A stretch of 32,065 bases of DNA from Cochliopodium minus (GCA_024220525.1 JAMYWO010000276.1:1-32065); one strand, 5' to 3'. Shown: positions 19,750 through 30,523, counted from the first letter of the stretch. Program-made: numbers and translations. The notes: generated by a model from the sequence alone, not told the origin.

Positions 19750-22171
19750 TTAATGAAATAGATTGGAAATAACTTTTGGAACACCACTTGTTTTGATGAT
19801 ATCAGTCCAGAGCAAAGTAGCACCAGCTTCAGTAAAATGATAGTAATTGGAATAAAGACGTATGTTTCTATAATAATTGGAACATACACCCATCGGACAG
19901 AGATATTGATTGAAATCAAAGTAAAAAGTATTCATTCTTTTTTTTGTCCATCTTTCAACAAGTTCATTGTATTTCAAACCTAACAAAAACAAATTTCAAA
20001 AAAATATAAAAAGTTGGTGTCTCATTTTTAAGGGTGTTACTTTCGTGCTCTAAACAATCTTTATAATAAATTTGCTTGTAACATTTAGTATTGGATGGAG
20101 ATGCAACTGAAGGGCAATAAATATCGAAAGCATTCTCCGCAAACTGCACAATTTGTCCCACCAATACAACTTTTTTTTTCATCGATAAAAGTTTATCAAC
20201 TGTTCTCTCAATACAATCAATATCTCCTATTTAAATCAAAACTTTATCAAATTGATGAACGGTGAAAATTTTGATTTTAATATATTTTTTTTACCATAAT
20301 AATCCCATTTTCCAAATATTATAACAATATCAAAGAGATGTATCTTCTCAATAATGCCATTCATGAATTTGTCGTCAGTTTCCCAAATGCAAGCTAAAGT
20401 ACCTGCCTTTGCCCAACTGTAAAACCTGAAATTCAGGTTTTCTGCAAATAGATTGAACATTGGAAAAGATTGCCCACAAAAAGAATCTCCAATTATCAAT
20501 ACCTTCTCTTTTTTTCTAAATTAAAAAATGAAAATTTCAACATTAAAAGGAATTAACTTTTTACGTTTCCTTGTTTTGAGGACCATTCCAACATCTTTCA
20601 GGATTTGTTTTCGATTCTTTTAAAACGATATCAATTCTGCATTCTTTAGGTAATCTTCCCAGTTGTTTTTTATTGTGGTTTAAGGAAATACAATTATTGG
20701 GGTTTCTTTTATTACAACAAGGAGGTAGTTCCCAAATATATTGTGAAACGTTCAAGTTTTCTGGAACAAAAATAGAGTCATTTATGTATGCATTATTGTT
20801 ATTCAAATCAACTTGGAGAGAAGAATCTCCATTATAACTGTTTTGGATGTCAGTCAAAGCAAGAAAACCAAAAGAAATAATAAAGAGGCAAGGAAGAAGA
20901 TAGAGTAAAAAGAAAGAAGAGGATTTCCCCAGTTGAGAATGTCTTATTGGCTTCTCGATGAGAAAATAAGAAAATAAAGTGAAAAAGATTCCCACCAAAA
21001 TCATCTTCGAATAAATAAAAAAAGTAAAACTAGAAAAAACCGTTTTAAACAAAACGATAACGGGCCAATGATAAAGATAAGCAGAATAAGAAACCAACCC
21101 TAATTTTACCAAAAGCGAAAAAGATAATAAAGAATGGATCAAAGTTTTTTGACTTCCACTGTAAATAATCATTGCTCCTCCCAAGCATGGAATCAAAGAG
21201 TTGTAACCCGGAAATGGACTTTTTTCTGAGAAGATGAAAAAAGATAAAAAACAAAGAAATAACCCCACAACCCCAATCACTTCATATTTTACATTTCTTT
21301 TTTTCTCTTTTTGTTCCATTTTGTTTTCCACATCATTTTCACTTTCATCAGTTTTTCCATGATTCATTTGAGTTAAAAAAGATCCAATTAATAATTCTCC
21401 TATTCTGCTGAACATCATATAATACCCAAAACTTGTGTTTTTGTAAAAGAGATATTGCCCGATCAATAATGAAAATTGGATGATCAAAATAAAAATAAAC
21501 TTCAATTTCCTTTGGGAAAAATTGTAAATAAATAAAAGAGTGAAAGGCCAAATCAAATAAAACTGTTCTTCCACTGCCAATGACCAAAAATGAAGCAATG
21601 GGTATTTAGAAGTATCATCTGCAAAATAACCGCTTTCGATCATGAATGTGTTAAAGTAATTTGACAAAGAAAACAAAGACCAAATCGATGATTCATATAG
21701 TTTCTTATAGTTTGTTGGATTATCTACTAAAGAGAATAAGAAGAGGGTTACGAGCAAACACACAGCAGATGCTGGAAATATCCTTTTCAATCTTCTCACA
21801 TAAAACTCCGAAAAAGAAAATTTGTTGCTTTTCATTTGTGAAATTATGTTGTTTGTTATCTTTATTTTATCAAATAGAATGAATAGTTTTAAAAATATTC
21901 CCTTTCGAAAATAAAAATTAAAATACCAAATATCCAGATATAACGAAGAAGATATCAACACCACAAAATCCTCCTGGCAAGATATCTTTTGAAATATGAA
22001 ACAATATCACTGAAGCGACAGAGATCCCTCTCAATCCATCTATATCTGATCTATATTCTCTTTCCACTTTAAAGTGATTTCAATTTTTAGGTGATATTTA
22101 AACAAAAAGTGATTTTTTTTGAAAATAATTTCACCTTTTATTTCGCTTTTATTTGTGATCAGTTCATCCAT
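19750..22171 (-). CDS. OafA-type membrane acyltransferase 3 with C-terminal SGNH domain
   Basis: Exons 22171-22135, 22066-21927, 21859-20565, 20515-20295, 20226-20041 and 19979-19750 give 702 residues. The N-terminal ~370 residues are an acyltransferase-3 domain with about ten helices: [71 protein letters not shown] and [13 protein letters not shown] lumenal or external SGNH domain follows, with block [11 protein letters not shown] (Ser ~502), FGKWDYYGD, and the terminal block [13 protein letters not shown] (His ~674). Bacterial OafA-type enzymes pass acetyl groups across the membrane onto surface sugars. Here the acceptor is probably an extracellular or Golgi glycan (inference). The Asp normally three residues before the catalytic His is Asn. 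The domain order is chiefly bacterial, yet five introns are present, so any transfer is old. Confidence 0.9.
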
Positions 22172-23049
22172 TTTTTTTTTTGAAAATAATTTCAATACAT
22201 TTTATATAAATTTATGCCTTTACTTATTTCAAAATATGTTTATCCTATTTCTGTTATTTCTTTCCAATGTTTTGTCAAATATCCATTTTTTTTTCAGATT
22301 TGGATCAACCAATTAAAAAATAAATCAACAAATTTTTCTTTATTTGACTAATAAAGATTGAATAAGAACCTTTAATAATGATTAAACAAGTTCTTTTTCA
22401 ATTTCTTTCTTTTTTTTTTTTAATTTTTTATTTTTGAAAGGGTAAAAAGTATTTTTTGTTCAAAAGCATTTTATAAGTGACAAAGAATTCTTGATGAGTA
22501 TTTCATAAGCATTCTCTTTGTTAGATAAACCAAAGAAAAATATTTTTAGAAAAAAATCTGAAAAAATTACAAACTTTATGAAGAAATGAAAAAAAGTGTT
22601 CAAAATTTAAAGTTTAAATCTTTATATATCAACGAAATATTCAAGAAATAACAATATGATTTTGACTGGAGCTAGTTATTTGAATATAAAAATCAATGCA
22701 AGAATAAAATGAGATTATATCAAAAAATTCATTCAAGTTTATCTTCAGAAATCATTTTGGTGATATTATTTTGAGCTATCTTGTTAATAACAAAATAATT
22801 AAAAGATATTTTCACAATTCAAAAATTTTAATTAAAATTGCCTTATACAAAAATTTGATTACTTCCATGAAATGAAACAAATCTATCCAATTTATTGGCT
22901 TAATTTTTCAAATATATAAAAACTATTTTTTAATTTTGGACCCAATATAAATTATATAATAAAAAAATAAAAAAAATATAAAAAAATTTATATTTATTCT
23001 CAAAGGAATTTTTTTGAAACAAATTGTATAATAAATTTTATTCATTGAA
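22172..23049. other. Intergenic between divergent acyltransferase and ammonium transporter genes
   Basis: About 880 bases shared upstream by two divergent genes, so both promoters should lie here. Composition is less extreme at 22440-22760 than in most introns, but no ORF, repeat or motif I can name is present. Confidence 0.5.
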
Positions 23050-25809
23050 ATGCATGGCTCTGATTTAGGTAAAAATCATCAAAAAATCAAATTATTTTTC
23101 TTTTTAAATTCAAAAAATTTTAAAGAATACGATCTTGATGCATTTTTCCTATTCACAATGTCCATATTTATTTTTTTCCTTCATCTGGGCTTTGGAATGG
23201 TAGAAATAGCAATTGCAAAGAAATGTAAGAAAAAAAATAAACGTCCCAAAATTAGAAGGAAAAATTAATATTTTTGTCTATTTTCGTTGATGGATTAAAG
23301 CCACTGTGATTGAAGTGATGTTAAAAGTAAGATACTATAATTAAATTTTATAATTTTTAATTTTTTGGAGCGTATGATGCTAATCCCTATATTTGATATT
23401 TTGGTTTTCAAATAATAATTTGAAATTATCAAATTATTAGATATATTTATAAACTTCTCCTATATATCATCAACTCCTATCCTTTTGTGAATAAAAAATT
23501 AATTTTTTTCATATTTCCATAGAATTTTCTTAATCTTACGTTGGGAATTCTTGTATATTGGACTTTTGGCTTCATGTTTGCATTTGGTAAGCGATAATTC
23601 AGACTATTCTTTTATTTTCTCGAATATCATTCAATATAAAAAAATCAACACATAAATTAATAAATCTTAATTCAATGGATAGGTGGAGATTTTAATGATA
23701 ATTGCAAACATTGCAATGGATTCATTGGAGTGGAAAATCCGTTTCTGATAGGCCTACCTACGAGCGCATTTGTATTTTTCTTCTTCGAATATACTATAGC
23801 AACAGTAGCTATAGGAATAGTTGGTAATTCAGTTGCTGAAAGATTGCATTTTCCTGGTAAGTAAAAAAAAAAAAAAATTATAATTTTAACTGAAAAATTA
23901 TAATAAAAAAATTATTACGAATTTATAGGATATTTTGTTTTGGCTATCACAATGACTGGTTGGGTTCAACCAATCATTTTCCATTGGGTATGGAGTACAG
24001 AGGGATGGTTGAGTATTTTTGCGCCTGCTTCCAAAACATGGCTCAACAAGGCTTATCTTGATTTTGCTGGTGCAGGAGTGGTATGTTTCTTTCCATAAAA
24101 AGAAATTTAAAGAGAATCGAAATTTTTTTTAATTTTTTTCAAATTTTCACAAATTTTTCTCAAATTTTTTTTATAATTTTCAACAAATATAAAAAATTCA
24201 GATTCATTTAACTGGAGGTAAAAATTTCCCTTTCTCTGATAAACTGATATATTCCAATTTATTAATCTTATTCTCAAAATCAAAATTATATTCACTTCCA
24301 TTCATTGACCATTTTCCTTTATTATTTTTGAAGTGAGAAATCAAATTTATAAAAGAACAATAATTTGAGAAGGTATTATTGATTAATATTCTTTTTTTAA
24401 TAAAGGATGCCACGCATTAGTTGGAGCAATCTTCACAGGACACAGACACAACTATTACAAAGAAGATGAACTCAACAAATACAAAAACGCACATCATTTC
24501 TTGCCAAGATTCAAGTACAACAGAAACTCCCAAAAGTGGGAAGTAAACCATAACATCTTACACAGTCCCCTCGCTCAATCCATAGGTATCTGGATCTTGT
24601 GGACTGCTTGGTATGGGTTCAATAACGGTTCCATGATCAAGTTGAGAGGGAACACTGATGTATTGGGAAGAACTTTGATTTGCACTGCTTTGGGAGCTGT
24701 AAAATAATGTTTTATATTTTTTTTATTTTATAATATTTTTTTATTTTTTAGTTTTCAATTTATATTTTTCAACTTTTATTTTTTAACTTTTATTTTTAAT
24801 AATGTTAACATTATTTTTATTTTTTATTTCACATTAGGGAGCAGGAGGAGTAGTTGCATTGTTTTTTGGAAGAATAGTTTCAGGAGAATTCGATATTTTG
24901 GATTTTTGCAATGGTACATTGGTCGGACTCGTAGGTAATGGTGCTGCTTGTGCCTTTGTACAACCTTGGGCAGCTGTAGCAATCGGAGCAATTGCTGGTG
25001 TAAAAAAAAAATTTTTTTTAATTTTAGAATATTTTAATGAATAATTTTTTTTTAAAATTTAGGTTATTTATAAATGTGTTTGTGCTGTTTATATAAAACT
25101 TCGAATTGGTTATTATTATTAAAATATTTCATTTTTTTTCATTTATTTTATATATTTTAAATAAAATAGATGATCCTTGTGATGCGGGTCCAATTCATGG
25201 TTCATGTGGGCTATGGGGAGCTATGGCTGTAGGGTAATAAACAAAACAACCTTTATAATTCTTACATTTTTATTCTTAACTTTTTTTTTATTTTCAAAAT
25301 AGATTTTTCGCTGATCCAGATTTTGTTACTGAAGTTGCGGAAGGTGTTCCAGGAAGAGGAGGTGGTATCTTTTATGGATACGGATCAACTATGCTCAGTA
25401 AAGATTTTTTGTTTTAATTTTGGATTTTTATCTTTATTTATTTTTTATTTGATTTTCATTTTATTTCTGATTTTTATTTGATGATTTTTATTTTTATTTT
25501 ATTTTTAATTTTTTTTTTTTCTTTATTTTTATTTTAGTTCAAATTGTTGGTACTCTTTGTATCATGGGATGGTCTTTCAGTTGGGCTTTACTTACATTCG
25601 GCACCATGAAATTTTTGGACAGAAACAAAACGGATGATGCTTTCTTCTTCATCAAAAATACTACCCCTCCCGGAAAGATGATTGACCCAAACGCTTCCAG
25701 CAATAGACTCTATGACAAGAGTAATTCGAATCTGCTGAAAAACGATCATTTTGGGGACATTCACAATGAGTTTAGAAGGTCTGAAATTGAGCTTGATCAT
25801 ATGAATTGA
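23050..25809 (+). CDS. Ammonium transporter (Amt/Mep/Rh superfamily, Amt type)
   Basis: Thirteen exons: 23050-23068, 23126-23224, 23301-23326, 23523-23586, 23683-23856, 23929-24080, 24202-24217, 24406-24698, 24838-24999, 25063-25108, 25170-25233, 25303-25397 and 25538-25809; 493 residues. Family blocks cross the junctions in frame: LDAFFLFTMSIFIFFLHLGF, VMLKNFLNLTLGILVYWTFG, FAGAGVIHLTGG, WYGFNNGSM and DDPCDAGPIHGSCGLWGAMA. Both pore histidines are present (His180, His360), so it should conduct ammonium across the plasma or an internal membrane. An enlarged, charged loop of ~40 residues follows the first (FTGHRHNYYKEDEL to VNHNILHS). The ~60-residue C-terminal tail is polar and may carry regulation. 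Eleven helices expected. It converges with the SEL1/MYND gene 130 bases away. Confidence in exons is high except the first small intron. Confidence 0.95.
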
Positions 25810-25939
25810 AAAAATAAAAAATAATAAAAAATAATAAAAATAAATTTTTTTTTAAAAAATAATTTTTTATTACAAAAGGTTATTTTTTTCAAAATATTTT
25901 TTTATTGAACATTTTTTTTTTTGAACAGCTTTCCTCTAA

Positions 25940-27193
25940 TCAATTTATTGAAGAGGTCTTTTGCAAACAAATTTTTTTGTGATCAACTTTCCAATGTTGA
26001 ACTTGGCATTCTTTTTTGCAATAAAAAGTTTGCTTGCATCTGGAACAACAAAGAAGGTTTTCCTGAGTGCACTTGCAATTTGCACAAAGATTTTTTGGGA
26101 TGGGATAGAAGTTTGCAGCAGTTTTGTTTTCTTTATCTTCATCCTCATTTTGTTGATCTTCATTTTTCTTCTCTGGATGCTCTTCTTGGTCGGAGGGTTT
26201 AACAAATATCTCTTTATCTTTCTTATTCTCTTCAAGGATATTTTCTTGGTTTGGTGAATTTATTTCATCCATTTCTTCTACTTTATCACTTTTACTTTTA
26301 TCTTTTTTCAAAGTTTCCCTAGTTTTCAAGTAGATCATTGCTCTTAAACTTCCCAATGAACTTGCCTTCTTCATATGTTCAATGAAAAGTCCTTTGTTTT
26401 TTTTAACTCCATATCCTCCTTTCATAAATATAAAAGCTATATCTACCATGGCATCAACATTTCCCAAATTATAGGAAGAAAAGTAGTAATCAAGTGCCAA
26501 CTTAAAATCCTTGAATCCTTCTTCGTGGTGGTAAATGGAAGCCAACTCATAGTCAATCATGTAATTATTTTTTACTTGATTTTTACAAATTTTGAAGTTA
26601 ATTATTGCTTTTTTGATGTTTTCCTTTCTGTCTCCCCCTTCTACGTATTCCTTGTAATATTTTCCGAGCATATTGTAGCCATCAACTATTCCCATTTTCC
26701 CAGCTTCTTTGAACAAATTTATTCCTTCTTCTATTCTTTCCTTATTGAAAAACATTATGATGATCCCCAAGTTTACTTTTGCTTCTGCTACGTTCTTTTT
26801 TGATGCCATTTCAAAACATTTAATTGATTCTTGAATTTTATCTTCGCATTCAATTCTTCCTTCTGCATACAGAATTCCCATGCTGTTGATTGCTTTCGGA
26901 TTTCCATTTGCTGCTGATTTTTCAAAAGATATTTGAGCTTTTTTGAAATTCCCGGCGACAAGAAATTTCATTCCTCTTTTGAAAATTTTATCGACGTTAT
27001 CTTTTTGTGAATGGTGCAAAATGAGTTGCAAATTTTTTGAAATTTCATTTTCCTCTTCCTTTTTCCCTTTGCTAAGCTTTTCGTTGTCATCTTGTTCTTC
27101 ATTTAATTCAATTTTGGTATCTTTATTTGTTTCAAATTCTGTTTTTTCGATTAATTTCTCTTCTTTCATTTTCTTTTTTTTTTTTTTATTCAA
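25940..27193 (-). CDS. SEL1-repeat protein with C-terminal MYND zinc finger
   Basis: Single exon, 417 residues. A Lys/Glu-rich leader of ~60 residues precedes SEL1-like helical repeats (about residues 70-310): AQISFEKSAANGNPKAINSM, GILYAEGRIECED, CFEMASKKNVAEAKVNLG, LFKEAGKMGIVDGYNMLGKY, YYFSSYNLGNVDAMVDIAFI, MKKASSLGSLRAMIYL. An acidic low-complexity spacer follows, then a full MYND finger at ~370-409 (CANCKC...CCSRCKQTFYCKKE, CQVQHWKVDHKKIC) with the Cys/His ligands in the right order. SEL1 repeats and MYND fingers are both protein-interaction modules; the pairing is found in many protists and some animals as scaffold or signalling proteins. No enzyme domain is present. ATG at 27193 chosen; an in-frame ATG eight codons later avoids most of the poly-Lys start. 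Confidence 0.93.
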   Translation of the reverse strand: MNKKKKKKMKEEKLIEKTEFETNKDTKIELNEEQDDNEKLSKGKKEEENEISKNLQLILHHSQKDNVDKIFKRGMKFLVAGNFKKAQISFEKSAANGNPKAINSMGILYAEGRIECEDKIQESIKCFEMASKKNVAEAKVNLGIIIMFFNKERIEEGINLFKEAGKMGIVDGYNMLGKYYKEYVEGGDRKENIKKAIINFKICKNQVKNNYMIDYELASIYHHEEGFKDFKLALDYYFSSYNLGNVDAMVDIAFIFMKGGYGVKKNKGLFIEHMKKASSLGSLRAMIYLKTRETLKKDKSKSDKVEEMDEINSPNQENILEENKKDKEIFVKPSDQEEHPEKKNEDQQNEDEDKENKTAANFYPIPKNLCANCKCTQENLLCCSRCKQTFYCKKECQVQHWKVDHKKICLQKTSSIN

Positions 27194-27297
27194 AAATTTT
27201 TTTTTTTCTTTTTCTTCGCAAAGTTTCTGTGAATTTAATTTAATTTCATTTTTTTATTTTATGAATTTTTTTAAATTATTTTATGAATTTGGGATAT

Positions 27298-27447
27298 AGT
27301 GGTAGTGGTTGGAGACTTTTGCGTCACTATGCTTTAATCTGCAATGAATAAATAGAAAAAACTACCATCCAGCCCACCCCCTGTTTTCCATAGAGGATAA
27401 TCGAGAAAGTGTATAAGCAGACGCATAATTCTCCAACCACTACTACT
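27298..27447. repeat. Inverted repeat, 28-base arms, GC-richer than surroundings
   Basis: Left arm 27298-27325 (AGTGGTAGTGGTTGGAGA then CTTTTGCGTC) pairs with 27420-27447 at 25 of 28 positions, with 94 bases between. The core at 27365-27392 (CATCCAGCCCACCCCC) is unusually GC-rich for this window. It may be a small terminal-inverted-repeat element or a structured non-coding RNA. A T-run on the minus strand follows the core. Confidence 0.75.
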
Positions 27448-27555
27448 ATTTGTGGAGATAAAATGATTTAAAAAAATATCTCCATTAATTAAAACTAAAT
27501 GAGCAAAACAAATAAAAAGATTAAAAAAAAATAGATTCAGGAAAGGATTTTTTAA

Positions 27556-27783
27556 AAGGTTGGTGACAAATATTATGATGATAAAAGATATTACAAAAAA
27601 CAAAATGGAAGTTATGAATTAATTAGTATGTCCAAATTATTGAAAGATTGTTATCCTGAAAAGTAAGAAGTGGTTGGAAAAAGAAAGAGTGAGATTCAGA
27701 ATTATCAAAATAACAACAAAATAATCAAATGTAAGTGTGGATGTAAAATAAGAGAAAAAGGATTGTTGAGACATAAAATTTGA
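27556..27783 (+). pseudogene. Remnant ORF with C-x-C-G-C...H tail
   Basis: One frame reads VGDKYYDDKRYYKKQNGSYE then LISMSKLLKDCYPEK, hits TAA at 27664, and continues in the same frame as EVVGKRKSEIQNYQ, NNNKIIKCKCGCKIREKGLL, RHKI to TGA. The IKCKCGC...LLRHK ending resembles short C-x-C-x2-C-x(n)-H modules that I recall ending many small proteins of giant amoeba viruses and their hosts. Neither half starts with a convincing ATG. Best read as a decayed gene piece. The family link is from memory and weak. Confidence 0.4.
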
Positions 27784-27895
27784 TTTAATTATATTCAATG
27801 ATTTCTCGTTTCCTCATGTAATCATAGAATGTTTCAGTTATTTTTTTCAAATCATTAAAAGGTTTATTCTCGAAATTTGAGTGCCAGATAATTTT

Positions 27896-28534
27896 TCATA
27901 TTTTTGGGTCTTTTATTATATTCAATTCTTTCAATTGTCTTGATAATTCTTTTAAATCAAATTTATTAATATCAATCTGATCACATCGAATTATAAAAAC
28001 TCCTTTCTCTTTGCATGTTGATAAATTTTGACAAATATTCAACATTAGATCAAATTCATCTTTTTCTATCTTATTTCCTCTGACATACCATTTGTAAAAG
28101 TTATCCATTTCTCTTGGCTTTTGATCGATGATTTCTTTAAGGAGACAAGTATTATTGAAAACATTATTTTTAGCTTTTGTTATATTAACTTTGTAAGATT
28201 TTCCTGATTTGGTGAAATAAATTTTTCCTTTATCAACTAAAAATTTAATATCATTTGGATCGAAGGTAGTTTCAAGAGGGGAAATATATATTTCTTTTTC
28301 CAATGAGAAGCATCTATAATAATCATTATTCATTTTGATATAAAATCCTCTCTCTTTTGAGATGGCAGTATCTATCTTATAAATTTCCTGAATATTATCA
28401 ACTTGGTTGGATCCAAGATTTTTTCTTTCTTCAATAATATAGCAACATGGCTTTTATCATACAATATATTCTCTTCTATTAGCTCTGTGGATCATTTTCG
28501 CTGCATCCAGACAATCCCCTATCATTTCTCCCAT
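27896..28534 (-). CDS. Unrecognised small protein
   Basis: I do not recognise it. Exon 2 (28387-27896) has good coding character for 164 codons: SLEKEIYISPLETTFDPNDI, KGKIYFTKSGKSYKVNI, KPREMDNFYKWYVRGNKIE, LDLKELSRQL-like end IDINKFDLKELSRQLKELNI. A plausible exon 1 (28534-28463, MGEMIGDCLDAAKMIHRANR) is joined by GTATGA...TTCAG in phase, giving 187 residues. The reading frame stays open upstream of that ATG (IFKKYRSEFTISNTKDFNVD) to a TAA at 28608, so the true start may be farther up or lost. No signal peptide, membrane segment or known motif. It diverges from a frameshifted ORF at 28664, and both sit in an island with other decayed pieces, so it may be a young or dying gene. Confidence 0.5.
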
Positions 28535-28663
28535 ATCAACATTAAAATCTTTGGTATTTGAGATTGTGAATTCTGATCTGTATTTTTTGAATATCTCATT
28601 ATATAATTATTCATCCTTCACTATATATAATTTTTTTTTATGTCTTTTACATAAATAAATAAA

Positions 28664-29049
28664 ATGAATTCATTTTATGTACCAATTACCATTTATCCTT
28701 CTTATTATGGATATGATACACCAACATACAATTTTAATAATACACCCATATTTTCTCAGCAAGCAACCCTAAACAAAATGGATTTCCTGATATTTTTGGG
28801 CTTTGGTTGAAAGAAGAAAAAACTGTACACATGATTTTGTATCCTTATCATTTTGACATAATAAATATGGAAGAAAATAAAATCATCATTTGGGAACTTT
28901 CTGAGGATGATAATGAAGATAATAATGAAAAATATTTCCATAATGATACGACAATAAGTATCAAAATTATCAAAGAAGACAAAAAATACAATATCTTTGC
29001 AAGAAGTATTTGTATATACAATTGGACAAAAATAGCCCAATTAAATTAA
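28664..29049 (+). pseudogene. Frameshifted ORF, unrecognised
   Basis: An ATG at 28664 opens MNSFYVPITIYPSYYGYDTP, TYNFNNTPIFSQQ and runs to a TGA at about 28808. A second frame overlaps from about 28755 and carries coding-like sequence to TAA at 29047: NGFPDIFGLWLKEEKTVHMI, LYPYHFDIINMEENKIIIWE, YNIFARSICIYNWTKIAQLN. No GT-AG intron joins the two in frame. A single-base deletion near 28756-28776 would explain it. No homologous family recognised. An alternative is a short protein starting at the internal ATG (HMILYPYHF). Confidence 0.4.
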
Positions 29050-29542
29050 TTTTAAAACAACTATAGAAAAATTCTGTTTTATTTATTCATTTTTGATCAT
29101 AATATTTAATTCAAGAGGAAAAGTCTTTTTTGTACTCAAATAATAATTATATGGGAAGAAAAATATCAAAAAAATTCTGGAGATGAAGCAAATCAATATA
29201 TCAAAAATTCCTTTCTTCTAATTCAAAATCAAAGTAGTTTAAAAGAGATTTATTTTAAATGTATAATCATAATTTTTAGGAGATTTTGGGATCTTTGTTT
29301 TTTAAATTCCGTTTTAAAAAATTTTTCTATTTGTTGACAAGTTTACTCAATAAACAAAATTGTTGAGGGATTATTTTGTTTGGTGGAAAAAAAAATAAAT
29401 CCATAAAATAAATAAAAAAAAAAAAACAGCAATCAAATATTATACAAAGTAAAATTCGAAAAATATAATTTAACTTCTTATCTTGAATTAAGTGAATATT
29501 TGGATTATAAAGTTTATTTTTCTGATTTTAATTATTTCAGAA
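29050..29542. other. Intergenic upstream of dioxygenase gene
   Basis: About 490 bases of A/T-rich DNA. A splice-acceptor-like TTATTTCAG ends two bases before the dioxygenase ATG, so a non-coding first exon may lie in this stretch; no donor can be pinned down. Otherwise nothing is seen. Confidence 0.5.
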
Positions 29543-30523
29543 ATGAAATCCAAAAAATTACCTGTAATCTTTCTTTCTCATGGAGGTAAAAATTAAAATT
29601 GTCTTTTTATTTCTTTGAATATTAATGAATTGAATTTTATTTTTTTAAAATAGGAGGACCTTTCACAATTTTATCAAAAGAAGAAATGGGATTTGAAGAG
29701 ATGAATAAAGATTCAAAATGTACATTGTGGTTGAAAAATCAACTCCCAAATGTTATTGGAGAAAAACCAGATGCAATTTTGATGATCTCTGCACATCATG
29801 AAGAAAGTGAACCGACATTGTTGACAAATGAAAAACCTTCACTTTATTTTGATTATTATGGTTTTCATGAGAAATCTTACAAAGTGAAGTATCCTGTTCC
29901 ACATTCAAAACAAGCTCAAATAAAAGTTGAAAATGCATTGAAGAATCATAACATCAAATACAACACTGATAACAAGAGAGGAATTGGTTAAAAAAAAAAT
30001 TTCATTTAATTTAATTTTTTTTAATTTTTTATTGTTTTATTTTTTTTTTCAAAAAAAATTATTTTTATTTTTTATTCAAAAAGATCATGGAGTATTTGTT
30101 CCATTGATTGTGATTTATCCTGATGCAGATGTTCCAGTTCTTCAATTGAGTTTGAAAAAAGGATTAGATCCAAAATTCCATTTAGAACTTGGAAATGCAT
30201 TGAAAGAGTTGAGAGAACAAAATATTTTGATCATTGGAAGTGGATTTTTGACTCACAATTTGAGATTGTTGAACAGAAAGTCTTTGGATTGTGAAAACTT
30301 TGCGAAATGGGCCAAACAAAAAGTTTTGTTGTCTAAAAAAGAAAGAGATCTCTCTTTTTTGAATTGGAAAGACGCTCCTGGTGCAGAGATTGCACATCCA
30401 AGAGAAGAACACTTGATTCCTTTGCATGTTGTTTTGGGAGCAACTGATGAGGATGACAAACCTGAAATAATTTATGATGAAATGATCATTTCAATGTCAA
30501 TGACACATTTCATTTTTAGATAA
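29543..30523 (+). CDS. LigB/DODA-type extradiol ring-cleavage dioxygenase
   Basis: Exons 29543-29585, 29654-29986 and 30084-30523 give 271 residues, the usual length. The family landmarks are complete: VIFLSHGGGPFT (His13), DAILMISAHHEE (His62/63), RGIDHGVFVPLIVIYPDADV, PVLQLSLKKG, GSGFLTHNLR, and AHPREEHLIPLHVVLGA (His235). These include the metal-binding histidines of the 4,5-DOPA dioxygenase/YgiD group, which opens catechol rings with non-haem iron (or holds zinc). The natural substrate cannot be read from sequence. It is probably cytosolic, with no targeting signal. Both introns split glycine or aspartate codons within conserved motifs, which fixes them well. It is convergent with the gene ending at 30597, only 73 bases away. 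Confidence 0.95.

Noticed and set aside
27298-27447. tRNA or snRNA gene in the GC-richer repeat
   Set aside because: I could not form a cloverleaf or match U1, U2, U4, U5, U6 or 5S landmarks; kept only as an inverted repeat.
27334-27603. Minus-strand 89-codon open frame
   Set aside because: It overlaps the inverted repeat and has random-looking hydrophobic content; the plus strand shows better coding character at 27556-27783.
30182-30459. Minus-strand open frames inside the dioxygenase gene
   Set aside because: Antisense shadows; all metal-ligand motifs are on the plus strand.
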